Assembly (NCBI GenBank): GCA_036560485.1
Contig: DATBRC010000045.1
Coordinates: 1 to 32,111, forward strand
DNA: 32,111 nucleotides
Source of the DNA: DATBRC01 sp036560485
GTDB taxonomy: Bacteria > Pseudomonadota > Gammaproteobacteria > Burkholderiales > Burkholderiaceae_D
Reading direction: 5' to 3'
A program made the translations under genes and the position numbers. Shown one piece after another: positions 1 to 9,300 of this stretch. The notes under the pieces were generated by a model. It ran no database searches and was not told the origin of the DNA. It saw only the letters and a program-made list of their open reading frames with translations. Positions within the stretch are counted from its first letter, which is position 1; every line of letters begins with the position of its first letter.

Positions 1-123
1 CCCTACTAGGCCAAGTGTTTTGAAGCCGGTAGGCTTACCATGCAAATTGCGATCTAGTCCAATGACACAACCAATCAATACAGCCGCAAGTAGTCGAAAG
101 GTGATTTCTGAATATTCAATCAT
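1..123 (-). CDS. MgtC/SapB-family membrane protein, N-terminal part only
   Basis: The first 41 codons of a leftward gene run off the left edge. The start is ATG at 123-121, preceded by AAGGAAA about 8 nt upstream. Translation begins MIEYSEITFRLLAAVLIGC and continues through VIGLDRNLHGKPTGFKTLG. A hydrophobic helix followed by G-L-x-R-x-x-x-G-K-P-x-G-x-[KR]-T is the hallmark of the first transmembrane segment and loop of MgtC/SapB proteins. The family includes inner-membrane proteins tied to Mg2+ limitation and virulence, and many members of unknown role. It diverges from the metal-efflux locus to its right. Only the N-terminus is visible, so the C-terminal domain architecture cannot be judged. 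Confidence 0.8.
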   Translation of the reverse strand, partial: MIEYSEITFRLLAAVLIGCVIGLDRNLHGKPTGFKTLGLVG

Positions 124-273
124 TGTAAAATTTTCCTTGTATAGGGAGAATGGCAAATGGATAAAGTTTAACCTAGACGTACAATGGCATGAAAGTTAAC
201 GTTCTGTAATATAGGGCGACTTCTTTTAGTGTTGTGGCAGAATTACGTGAATTTACCCATCCCACAAAATCTT

Positions 274-1029
274 ATGGTGACCAAACCTTGCATCGCTGCA
301 CTTATTTGCTTGGCTGTTGCGGCTTTATTTCAAAGTAGTGCTGCTCAAGCCTCTGAAGCACCAGAAAACAAGGTGGACGAACCAAAAAGCATTCAATTTA
401 AGCTCACACCTTCTTACTATTCTGCGTCCGACGGCAATGATGCTACCGATATCAATCTTCGCGGGAACTTTGGGCAGCATACTGCCTGGATCGGTGTATA
501 TAACGATAAAAATGGCTATCGCCAGGAGCGTACCGGTTATGAATACAGATTGGATTTTGAACTCATCCGCTGGGTTCTGTCGGCACAATCGGCAAGTGGA
601 GGATTTGTCGGCGGTTCTGCTTCGGCTGAAATTGGCGGTGACACTTTTGGCATTTTGGGTTTCGGTCGCACCAATTTACGCGAATACTACAATCTGAATT
701 TTGATCCGAATGATGCGATAACGGTTGGCATCGGATCGCGCGCGATTTCAAAAACAGAATTATCGTTGTTTCAAGTTCGGGATGATCGCCTATCAACCCA
801 GCAGAGGGTGACACATTTTGTGTGGCGTTATAAGCCATCCTATCCACAAAGGGTCACTGTGGATGCCTCATACAAGAGTGGATTGGCGAGTGATAATATC
901 TTCATCAGAGGATACGGACTGTCGGCCACCTATGATTGCAATCCCTATTTTGTGCGTATCGCACGTGACCAGTACGCCAATTTCACAGAAACGAATCTGA
1001 TACGCCTTTCCATCGGGATGCGTTTCTAA
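274..1029 (+). CDS. Exported, probably outer-membrane beta-barrel protein of unknown function
   Basis: The preferred start is ATG 274, because it gives a clean signal peptide (MVTKPCIAALICLAVAALF, probable cleavage after AQA). In-frame GTG codons at 229 and 247 would add an unlikely N-terminal tail, and no Shine-Dalgarno clearly decides. The mature part has no transmembrane helix and alternates polar and hydrophobic residues, with many aromatics and Gly (for example FGILGFGRTNLREYYNLNF). It ends in IRLSIGMRF, where the terminal Phe is typical of outer-membrane barrels. It lies 27 nt upstream of the response regulator and is probably co-transcribed, which suggests an envelope role in metal response. 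No specific family was recognised; barrel topology is an inference from pattern. Confidence 0.75.
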   Translation: MVTKPCIAALICLAVAALFQSSAAQASEAPENKVDEPKSIQFKLTPSYYSASDGNDATDINLRGNFGQHTAWIGVYNDKNGYRQERTGYEYRLDFELIRWVLSAQSASGGFVGGSASAEIGGDTFGILGFGRTNLREYYNLNFDPNDAITVGIGSRAISKTELSLFQVRDDRLSTQQRVTHFVWRYKPSYPQRVTVDASYKSGLASDNIFIRGYGLSATYDCNPYFVRIARDQYANFTETNLIRLSIGMRF

Positions 1030-1056
1030 ACTGCTTTATCGCCAAAGGGCCAACAA

Positions 1057-1752
1057 TTGCGCTGCCTCGTCATCGAAGATGAAGTCGACACTTCACGCTA
1101 TATTTGCAAGGGTTTGACAGAGTCAGGCTACGCGGTCACGCCTTGCGGAAATGGGCTTGATGGCTTGCATTTGGCAACCAGTGAGCAATGGGATATTGTC
1201 ATTCTCGACAGGATGTTGCCAGGTCAGATTGATGGTTTGTCCATCATTCAAAAAATGCGCGATCTCGGCAAAACGACACCGACAATTATCGTCAGTGCCC
1301 TGAAGAACATCGATGAAAGAGTGTCTGGGTTGCGTGGCGGCGCCGACGATTATTTGTCGAAGCCATTTGCCTTTTCTGAACTGCTTGCTCGGGTCGAAGC
1401 GCTGCTGCGCCGTGCTACCCCCAGCCATGATGCGACGCAGCTACAAGTATCTGATCTTGTTCTTGATAAGCGGACCATGCGCGTGACGCGAAGCGCACAT
1501 CCGATCCCTTTACAGCCGCGTGAATTCCGCTTGCTCGAATATCTGATGCGTCATGAGGGACAGGTCGTGACACGCACCATGCTGCTCGAAGCCGTGTGGG
1601 ACTATCATTTCGATCCGCAGACGAATGTGATTGACGTCCAAATCAGCCGACTGCGCAACAAAATCGACAAAGACTTCACCCCGGCACTGATTCATACGGT
1701 GCGCGGATCCGGCTACCGTTTGGCACCCTATGATACGGATGCAGATGTATAG
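1057..1752 (+). CDS. OmpR/PhoB-family response regulator, probably controlling the metal efflux locus
   Basis: The gene starts at TTG 1057. An AAAGGG ribosome-binding site lies 7-8 nt upstream, and this start gives the canonical MRCLVIEDE beginning. The receiver domain (about 1-115) shows the acidic pair E7/D8, phospho-acceptor D51 in VILDRMLPG, S80 in IIVSALK, and K102 in LSKPF. The C-terminal winged helix (about 128-225) carries LQPREFRLLEYLM, the recognition region VIDVQISRLRNKID and the closing TVRGSGYRL. Length (231 aa) is normal. It overlaps the downstream kinase gene by up to 23 nt, so the two are translationally coupled. The likely target is the RND operon starting at 3511, as in CzcRS/CopRS-type systems; this is inferred from position. 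Confidence 0.95.
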   Translation: MRCLVIEDEVDTSRYICKGLTESGYAVTPCGNGLDGLHLATSEQWDIVILDRMLPGQIDGLSIIQKMRDLGKTTPTIIVSALKNIDERVSGLRGGADDYLSKPFAFSELLARVEALLRRATPSHDATQLQVSDLVLDKRTMRVTRSAHPIPLQPREFRLLEYLMRHEGQVVTRTMLLEAVWDYHFDPQTNVIDVQISRLRNKIDKDFTPALIHTVRGSGYRLAPYDTDADV

Positions 1753-3133
1753 GTTACGCGCTTCTATTGCGGCACGCCTGGTGCTGGGGTATGGCTTATT
1801 GGTCGCCGCCTCATTCGTCGCCGTGTCTGCGGTCTTTTACTTTGGGACGATCGGCGTATTGAATAGGGGTATCGATACGAAAGTCGTTTCGATTTCCAAC
1901 CGCTTGAGCGACGTTTATCAATCTCAGTCCATTGAGGGATTGTCTCGGGAAATCAATCGTGAGCTGGCAGATGGAATCGACAGCGATACGGAATTATTTC
2001 TGGTGTTATCGTCTACTGGTTCACCTATAGCCGGCAACCTTTCTACTGCGCCTGATGTGAATGCGCCTCGAGAACAACTGATTACCCGTGAGGTAGTGCG
2101 AGACGGCAAGGCACATCGAGGCCGCTTACTGCTTCACTCGTTGCCTGACGGCGGGCTCTTGGTCGTTGGCCGCGATTTAAGTGAGCAAGAATCGATTCAA
2201 TTTCTCGTGTGGAGAGCGCTCGCATCGGGAGCAGGAATTTCGCTGCTGCTTGCGGTGGTGGGCGCGCTGGTGTTTCGCCAGCAAATTGAAGCGCGGATTG
2301 GCGAAATCCGTCGGACGGCAGCTGAAATCGAGGCCGGTGACTTGACGCGCCGTATTCCTGTATTAAGCAATGACGAATTCGGGCTGTTAAATCAAGACAT
2401 CAATCGGATGTTGGACAGAATCGAACAATTGATGGATGGCATACGGCATGTTTCCAATGCAATTGCGCATGATCTGCGCACACCCTTGAGCCGCATTCGC
2501 AGCAAACTGGATGATGCTATCCGTCACGACATGACGGTAGAGATTTTGTCCGATGCGGCGCACGAGGCGATTGCTGGCGTCGACGACTTGATCCTCGTAT
2601 TTGAAAAATTGCTGCAAATTGCGGAAGCCGAATCGGGCATGCGCGAACAATCATTTGAACCGGTCGATCTGAGCAGGATCGCGTCCGACATGGTGGAGTT
2701 GTACGACGCAACAGCAGAAGAACAACAGCTTGTGCTGAAAGCCTCCCTGGGAAATGAGGCTCCTGCGCATGGGGACCGCAATTTGCTGGCGTCAGCAGTC
2801 GCCAACTTAATCGACAATGCGATCAAGTATGCCGGACCAGGTGCCACAATTGAAATCAGTACGTCGTCAAATGCAGATACTGCTTCCATTACTGTGCGTG
2901 ACAACGGCTCCGGGATACCAATGGAGCAGTTGCCAAAAGTAACCGAGCGGTTTTATCGACTCGATAGCAGTCGCAGTCTGCCAGGTAATGGTCTCGGGCT
3001 TTCCATTGTGTCTGCAATTGCAACATTACATCGCGGGAAATTCATTCTCGAAAATGATAACGGCCTGATTGCCCGTATTACCCTTCCTCGCGCTACAGAA
3101 ATAGCTAAGGACAAGTCGCGTAGTCATTCCTAG
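1730..3133 (+). CDS. Two-component sensor histidine kinase
   Basis: The start is taken at ATG 1730; ATG 1739 and 1745 are alternatives, all inside the end of the response-regulator gene. Order of parts: TM1 about 15-40; a periplasmic sensor segment of about 115 residues; TM2 about 162-183; HAMP about 184-236 (EAGDLTRRIPVLSNDEFG); HisKA with H247 in SNAIAHDLRTPLSR; then HATPase_c with the N box (N363 in NLIDNAIKYA), G1 DNGSGIP at 391-397, F box RFYRLDSSRS and G2 GNGLGLSIV. All catalytic elements are intact. The small periplasmic domain lacks an obvious Cys/His metal-binding cluster, so the ligand cannot be named. The partner is the adjacent regulator. Confidence 0.95.
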   Translation: MIRMQMYRLRASIAARLVLGYGLLVAASFVAVSAVFYFGTIGVLNRGIDTKVVSISNRLSDVYQSQSIEGLSREINRELADGIDSDTELFLVLSSTGSPIAGNLSTAPDVNAPREQLITREVVRDGKAHRGRLLLHSLPDGGLLVVGRDLSEQESIQFLVWRALASGAGISLLLAVVGALVFRQQIEARIGEIRRTAAEIEAGDLTRRIPVLSNDEFGLLNQDINRMLDRIEQLMDGIRHVSNAIAHDLRTPLSRIRSKLDDAIRHDMTVEILSDAAHEAIAGVDDLILVFEKLLQIAEAESGMREQSFEPVDLSRIASDMVELYDATAEEQQLVLKASLGNEAPAHGDRNLLASAVANLIDNAIKYAGPGATIEISTSSNADTASITVRDNGSGIPMEQLPKVTERFYRLDSSRSLPGNGLGLSIVSAIATLHRGKFILENDNGLIARITLPRATEIAKDKSRSHS

Positions 3134-3510
3134 CAAACCGTTACTCCGTATTTAGTTGCGGTTAATGGCAACTGACGCCTGTGTGCTCAATTTTTTTTCT
3201 TACACGGAACGGCAGAAATTCAAATCTCCATCTTGAGCCGGTAACAATTACGGCAACATCATTTTTCACACCTTTCCAATTTGTAATATTGGGGAAAGGC
3301 TGTGGAAAGGTCACTTTATTTAAGCTGTTGTATCGCAATGGGAATTGTGACGCTATTTCCCGTGGTGTGTAGAAGAGACGTCCCTCACGCGTGATTCGCC
3401 ATCAATTCTCGGTAAATTGTGATTTCTTGGAGTGTCCATTGCTATTTAACGCTCCCAATCTTTGCAAGTTCAATTAATACCTATCGGTTTATTCAGGTGA
3501 GGTCCACTTT
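3134..3510. other. 377-bp intergenic region upstream of the efflux operon
   Basis: I see no supported gene here. A 63-codon GTG-initiated frame at 3181-3372 lacks a ribosome-binding site and any family resemblance. The region contains the repeat cluster described separately (3271-3310) and probably the promoter of the lipoprotein/efflux operon. A GTGAGG ribosome-binding site just upstream of ATG 3511 marks its end. No convincing sigma70 hexamer pair was picked out. Confidence 0.6.
3271..3310. promoter_or_regulatory. Candidate response-regulator operator (GGAAAGG repeats)
   Basis: GGAAAGG occurs twice in direct orientation at 3293-3299 and 3304-3310, exactly 11 bp apart, and once inverted as CCTTTCC at 3271-3277. 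Direct half-sites spaced by about one helical turn are the usual layout for OmpR/PhoB-family dimers. The site lies between the regulator/kinase genes and the operon they probably control. In between, TGTAATATTGGG (3282-3293) resembles TGTAATATAGGG at 205-216, upstream of the first gene of the locus. No binding data exist here; the assignment is by pattern only. Confidence 0.35.
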
Positions 3511-3888
3511 ATGTTTTCAAAAAAAATATCGGCATTTTCAATTTTCCTGGTGCTGTTATTGACGGCTTGCGCTTCAATTGTTGATCAGCCTGAAGTGGAT
3601 TGGAAAAATGGTGCCAGTCGTGCCTGGATCATCAGTTCGTATTCGGCTACCTCACCGGGCACGGATTTTCCTCAATGTCTGGACGCACTTTCAAATGCTG
3701 ATCTCACGAACAAACATTTTGTAAAAATAGAGTATCGCCGTGTTCGCCAGATGCTAACCACCGTTGCTGAACTGCCGGAAGCACTTGACGTAAAAGCCAA
3801 TGATCAGGTGGAGGTTTGGTTAGAGGATTGCACAAAAGGAAAAATCTCGCGGATATCCCGGCTTCTTCCCTCTGTACCATCGCAATAA
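3511..3888 (+). CDS. Small lipoprotein preceding the RND efflux genes
   Basis: The gene encodes 125 aa with an N-terminal lipoprotein signal (MFSKKISAFSIFLVLLLTAC, lipobox LTAC, lipidated Cys at residue 20). GTGAGG sits about 9 nt before the ATG. The mature part is about 105 residues, soluble, with two further Cys (SPGTDFPQCLDAL and VWLEDCTKG). It was not recognised as a named family. Its stop is 3 nt before the outer-membrane factor gene, so it is the first gene of the efflux operon. It may assist the pump in the periplasm or sense metal; nothing in the sequence proves this. Confidence 0.8.
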   Translation: MFSKKISAFSIFLVLLLTACASIVDQPEVDWKNGASRAWIISSYSATSPGTDFPQCLDALSNADLTNKHFVKIEYRRVRQMLTTVAELPEALDVKANDQVEVWLEDCTKGKISRISRLLPSVPSQ

Positions 3889-3891
3889 GCA

Positions 3892-5181
3892 ATGAGTATG
3901 CGTCAAATGATGCGCAACGTTTTATTCGTGGCTTGTTTCTTGTCGTCGTTTTCATTTGCAGAACAAACCAATGATCTCGAAAATTTGACGATCGAAAAGG
4001 CGATGCAAATCGCTTTGGAGCACAACCACGATATTAGACTATCCGTCTATGCGGGAGCCAGCGCGAGCGCTTCCACAAAAATCGCTTCAGCGGCGCCCAA
4101 TCCCTCGCTGACATTGCAGACCGCCAATATTAACCCTGCTGTTGGAGTCGGCTCGGGTCCATGGCGTAACAAGGCAGTCGATAGCACCGTGCGAATTGAT
4201 CAATTGATCGAACGCGGTGGCAAACGTGAATTGAGGACGCAAAATGCGCGCCTTTTGGAAGACGCCGCGCACCGTGATACGGAAGAAGCGCAGCGCCAGC
4301 TCCGTATCAGCGTAAGCCTGTCGTATTACGACCTGCTGGCAGAACAGGAAAAGAGCATCATTACCAGCCAAACCGTAGCGCTGTACGACAACTCGGTAGC
4401 TGCTGCACAAAAACGTTTGCAGGCAGGCGATATTGCAAGTGCTGACGTGGCGCGCCTGCAAGTCGATGCCCTGCGTGCCCAAAATGATGCTGCGCAGGCC
4501 GAGGCAGATCTGGCCAAGGCGCGCCAGACCCTTGCATTGGTGCTGGGGCAGATTGAGCGCGCGCGGCAAATCAGACTGGCCGACAGTTGGCCTTCAACGC
4601 AATTCAATGTGAACGAACAACCGGAATCGTGGGTGGAACGTCGGCCTGATGTACTGGCAGCGAAGTCTCGCCTGGAAGCGGCCATGGCAGCCCGCAAGCT
4701 TGCGCTCGCCTCTCGCACACGAGACATATCGATAGGCCTTCAATACGAGCATTGGCCGACCAATGCTGCCAATGCGCAGGGAACCGGCAATAGTTATGGC
4801 ATCTCTGTGCAAATACCGCTATTCGTTCGTAATCAATTCGATGGTGAAATCCGCGCAGCGGAAATCGCTGTCGATATTGCACAGGAAAACCTCGACAAGA
4901 TTCGCGATCAGGCGCGCAACGAGTTAATGGCCAGTTGGCAGGACGCGCGCGCCTCCATTGAACGGATGCAGCGCTACGACGACAGCCTATTGGCGGCTGC
5001 AAAAAAATCTGCGGATGCCGCAGAGTTTGCATTCAAAAATGGCGCGCTCGGTGTCATGGATGTTCTCGACGCCAGACGTACCTATCGCGCGATCCAACTG
5101 GATGCAGTAGCAGCTCGCGCGGATTTTGCAAAAGCACAGGCTGCCTGGCAGGCTGCCATCTCTGAAAGCAATACGAAATGA
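3892..5181 (+). CDS. czcC: CzcC/TolC-family outer membrane efflux protein
   Basis: This is the outer membrane factor of a tripartite heavy-metal efflux system. It has 429 aa with a signal sequence (MRNVLFVACFLSSFSFA) followed by the typical start of an OEP domain (LTIEKAMQIALEHNHDIR). Two long alpha-helical hairpin repeats are rich in Ala, Gln, Arg and Glu (for example AGDIASADVARLQVDALRAQ and later GALGVMDVLDARRTYRAI). The start could be ATG 3892, 3898 or 3907; none has a strong ribosome-binding site, so translation may be coupled to the lipoprotein gene 3 nt upstream. The last 4 nt overlap the adaptor gene (ATGA). The symbol denotes family membership, not proven cobalt-zinc-cadmium specificity. 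Confidence 0.9.
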   Translation: MSMRQMMRNVLFVACFLSSFSFAEQTNDLENLTIEKAMQIALEHNHDIRLSVYAGASASASTKIASAAPNPSLTLQTANINPAVGVGSGPWRNKAVDSTVRIDQLIERGGKRELRTQNARLLEDAAHRDTEEAQRQLRISVSLSYYDLLAEQEKSIITSQTVALYDNSVAAAQKRLQAGDIASADVARLQVDALRAQNDAAQAEADLAKARQTLALVLGQIERARQIRLADSWPSTQFNVNEQPESWVERRPDVLAAKSRLEAAMAARKLALASRTRDISIGLQYEHWPTNAANAQGTGNSYGISVQIPLFVRNQFDGEIRAAEIAVDIAQENLDKIRDQARNELMASWQDARASIERMQRYDDSLLAAAKKSADAAEFAFKNGALGVMDVLDARRTYRAIQLDAVAARADFAKAQAAWQAAISESNTK

Positions 5182-6335
5182 CCATGCTATCAAAGTTCAT
5201 CAAAGTCGCTGTTGCCGTGGCTGCTACTGGCGCAGTTGTCGCGAGTGTCCATTACGTCAGCGCGGCACAGGACAATACGGCTTCTCCGTCGCACAAAGAA
5301 GATGCACAGCCGGGTGTCGTGAAGTTCGCGCCGAACGCGCCCCAACTGTCATCGCTTAAAGTCTCGGTGGTTACAGAAGTGCCACTGCCAGTATCGGATC
5401 CGGTCAATGGGCGTATCACCTATGATGAAAATGTGACCACGCGCATCACCTCGCCAATTGTTGGACGAGTGATCGGGCTGCATGCTGAAATCGGTGATGC
5501 CGTACAGCGCGGCACAATACTGGCCGATATCGATTCGCCCGACCTGGCCACAGCCGAAGCGGATTGGCGCAAAGCGCAGGCGGATGAGTTGCGCAAGAAG
5601 TTGGCGCTTGATCGTGCCAGGACGCTGTTTGAGGGCGAAGTTCTCGCTCGCAAGGATTATGAATCGGCCGAGGCTGACTTTCAACAGGCAAAAGCAGAAA
5701 CCACGCGTGCCGTGCTACGCATGAAAAACCTGAATGCACTCGGAAAAGAAGATGGCAAGTTTGGATTGAAATCGCCGATCGCTGGCGTCCTCGCCGACAA
5801 ACAGATTAACCCCGGGCAGGAAGTGCGGCCCGACTTGCCCAACCCGCTGTTCGTCATCACCAACCTCAACAGCCTGTGGGTCATCGTCGATCTGCCCGAG
5901 CGCAACATCGCCGAAATCCGTCCAGGACAGGCCGTCACCATCGATACGGATGCCTATCCCGAGCAGCAATTTGCCGGCAAAGTCGATCGTGTCGGACTGG
6001 CACTGGATCCCGTTACCCGCCGTATTCAGGTGCGCTGCTCCGTCAAAAACAACGACCATCGGTTGAAACCAGAAATGTTTGCACGTATCTCCTTTCTTGC
6101 CGGCGATGGCGGCAAGAAAGCGATCGTCTTACCCAACACGAGCCTGTTCGTTGAAGGCATGTATAGCTATGTCTTCGTTGAGAAACAACCCGGCGTATTC
6201 GAAAAGCGGCGTGTCAATGTGAAAGTCAAAGGATCGGATAGAAGTTTCATCGATATGGGGCTCGCCAAAGGTGATCGTGTCGTGACGGAAGGCGCATTTT
6301 TGCTGAATGCCGAGGTAGCGGGCGATGCTCAGTAA
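5178..6335 (+). CDS. czcB: CzcB-type RND efflux periplasmic adaptor (membrane fusion protein)
   Basis: The 385-aa adaptor has an N-terminal signal/anchor (about 1-29), then a barrel strand and a lipoyl-like half (ITSPIVGRVIGLHAEIGDAV). A helical hairpin follows at about 115-185 (ATAEADWRKAQADELRKKLA to AKAETTRAVLRMKNLNALG), then the second lipoyl half (GLKSPIAGVLADKQINPGQE), a beta-barrel domain (LWVIVDLPERNIAEIRPGQA), and a membrane-proximal domain ending in GDRVVTEGAFLLNAEV. This order is standard for HlyD/CzcB proteins. It bridges the inner-membrane pump and the outer-membrane channel. It overlaps the upstream gene by 4 nt and the pump gene by 11 nt, so all three are translationally coupled. 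No extra His-rich metal-binding N-terminal domain is present. Confidence 0.93.
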   Translation: MTMLSKFIKVAVAVAATGAVVASVHYVSAAQDNTASPSHKEDAQPGVVKFAPNAPQLSSLKVSVVTEVPLPVSDPVNGRITYDENVTTRITSPIVGRVIGLHAEIGDAVQRGTILADIDSPDLATAEADWRKAQADELRKKLALDRARTLFEGEVLARKDYESAEADFQQAKAETTRAVLRMKNLNALGKEDGKFGLKSPIAGVLADKQINPGQEVRPDLPNPLFVITNLNSLWVIVDLPERNIAEIRPGQAVTIDTDAYPEQQFAGKVDRVGLALDPVTRRIQVRCSVKNNDHRLKPEMFARISFLAGDGGKKAIVLPNTSLFVEGMYSYVFVEKQPGVFEKRRVNVKVKGSDRSFIDMGLAKGDRVVTEGAFLLNAEVAGDAQ

Positions 6336-9300
6336 ACTGATCGATTTTGTCCTGGCGCAGCGGGTTTTCGTTCTTATCCTGACCGCAGTATTGGTTGTCT
6401 TCGGCATTCGTGCGTTGAACAACTTGCCTATCGAAGCATTTCCCGATGTGCAGGATGTCCAGGTGCAGATCGTTACGCAGTTTGCAGGCCAGGCGCCGGA
6501 AGAGGTCGAGCGTACCATTACCTTGCCGATCGAAAGGGAGATGAGCGGCGTGCCGCAACAGACTCAATTGAGGTCCGTCACCATTACCGGATTATCCGTG
6601 GTGACCTTGACTTTCGCCGATGGGACCGATGATTATTTTGCGCGACAGCAGGTCCTGGAAAAACTGCAAAACGTCACACTGCCCAACGGCATTCAGCCCC
6701 AACTCGCGCCGTTGAGCACTGCGGTAGGTGAAATTTTCCGCTATATCGTCGAAGCGCCGCCCGGGATGGACCCCAATGAGGTGCGTGCATTGCAGGATTG
6801 GGTGATCCGTCCCAATCTCAGGATCGTTCCAGGCGTGGCGGATGTCGTCAGCTTTGGTGGCACCGTGAAGGAATACCAGGTTAGGATTGATCCGCATGCC
6901 TTGAAGCGTTATGGCGTTACCATCGACCAAGTCAGCCAGGCGCTCACCAATAACAGCGCTAATGTTGGAGGTGGGTTGGTCAAGCGCGGCGATGAAGCGT
7001 TGGTTGTTCGCGGCATCGGCATTTTCAACCGAATCGATGAAATCGGCGCGGTTATCGTCAATGCGAAAAACGGCAAGACGGTGGTGGTGTCGGACGTCGC
7101 CGAAGTAGCCATTGGACACCGGCCACTATCAGGTATGGTCGCCTTCAACAACGACGATAGTGTGGTCGAAGGTATTGTGCAGATGAGCAAAGGCAGCAAT
7201 GCTGCCAAGGTCGTTGCCGATGTCAAACAAGCCGTTGCCAGGATCAACGCCAAATTACCCAAAGGTGTTCGACTGAAAACGATTTATGACCGTACCGAAC
7301 TGATCGATCATACCGTGCATACGGTCGGTGAAAACTTGTTGGTTGGTGCAGCGCTGGTGATCGCGATCCTGATTGTGTTTCTCGGCAATTGGCGCGCGGC
7401 CCTGATCGTGGCAACGGTCATTCCGCTCTCATTGCTGGTTGCCTTCATCATGCTGGATATGCGCAGTATTCCGGCCAACTTGATATCTCTCGGCGCAGTC
7501 GATTTCGGCATCATCATCGATAGTGCCGTGGTGCTGGTAGAAGCGCTGATGGTACGGTTAGTCATGCATAATTATGATGCCGGAAAAGGATTGACACTCA
7601 AGGCCTGGCGCAAGAAAACGCTGAAGGAAACTGTCGTCGAATTGGGGCACCCAATCCTGTTTTCCAAAGCGATCATCATCATCGCGTTCCTTCCCATCTA
7701 TACCTTTCAGCGTGTCGAAGGGAAAATATTTTCGCCGGTTGCCTTCACATTGAGCTTTGCAATCCTCGGTGCAATCATATTGACAATGACGTTGATACCA
7801 ACGTTATTGGCATGGACCATGAAACGGCATCCGCTGGAAGAAAAGCATAGTGCGTGGATGCATCGTATCCAGGTCTGGTACCGCAGTGTCCTAATGCGCG
7901 CGCAAGAGAAAAGAACCGTCGTTGTGCTGGCGTCTGCGACCCTGTTGGCGATCACGTTGTTACTGGCGCCAATGTTAGGTAGTGAATTTCTGCCCAAACT
8001 CGATGAAGGCAACATCTGGCTCACTGTCGGCCTGCCGACTTCCAGTTCGCTGGAAACAACGCAGCAGACCGAGCATCAGGTGCGCGCCATATTGAGGAGC
8101 TATCCTGAAGTCGGCAATATCATTTCCCAGATCGGGCGCCCGGATGACGGCACCGACCCCAAAGGGCCAAACAATATGGAAATCCTGGCCGACTTGAAGC
8201 CGCGCAGCCAATGGAAATTTGCCGACAAAGAAAGTTTGATTGCCGACATGACGGCAAAAATACGCACTATTCCCGGTGTACCGACCAACTTTTCTCAAGT
8301 GATTGAAGATAACGTCGAAGAAGCGCTGTCCGGCGTGAAGGGTGAAATTGCGGTCAAGGTATTCGGCCCCGATCTGGCGGTTCTGTCGCAAAAGAGCGAA
8401 CAGATCGCATCGATACTTAACGGCATAGCAGGCGCTGCCGATGTCGCCGCAGTAAAGATTGGCGGGCAAAGCGAATTGGATATCGTGATTGACCGTGCCA
8501 GAATTGCCCGCCTCGGCATCAATATCGCCGACGTGAATTTGGCGATCCAGACGGCATTGGCAGGCAGTGCAGTCAATGCCTATTTTGAGGGAGACCGCCG
8601 GTTTGACATCACGATCAGATTAAAAGAAAGTTTTCGCGACTCGATTGACGATATCGCCGCGCTGCAGATCAATCTCCCTGGCGGGGCCGGCACTGTATCG
8701 CTGGGGGATCTGGCCCAAATCGACATTCGGCAAGGTGCAGCCCGCATCAGCCGCGAGGCTGGCGAAAGGAATGCATCAGTCAAGGCAAATCTACTTGGCC
8801 GTGATCAGGGTAGTTTTGTGGCAGAAGCACAGCAAAAAGTGGCAGAACAAGTGCATCTGCCACCAGGCTATCAAATTACCTGGGGTGGACAATTTGAAAA
8901 TCAGCAGCGTGCTGTCAAACGTTTACTAATTATTGTTCCAATCACCGCATTGTTGATTTTTTCCCTTCTGTTTTGGGCCTTTCGTTCCGTACGAAAAGCG
9001 TTCCTGGTCTTGTCAATCGTACCGTTTACGTTGATCGGCGGTATTCTTGGCCTTGCGCTCGTCGGTTTGCATTTCTCCGTATCGGCGGCGGTCGGCTTTA
9101 TCGCTGTGGCAGGGATCTCGGTACAGAACGGCGTGATCATGGTCGAACAAATTGTTGAGATTGCACGTACGAACCACTCGGCGTTTGCCAGCGCGGTAGA
9201 AGGGGCTGTGTCGCGGCTGCGGCCGATTCTAATGACAGCCTTGATGGCTGGCTTGGGATTGCTGCCCGCAGCACTGTCTCACGGCATCGGATCGGAAACA

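Noticed and set aside
3181..3372. 63-codon GTG-start frame between kinase and lipoprotein genes
   Set aside because: No ribosome-binding site or family likeness, and it overlaps the candidate operator.
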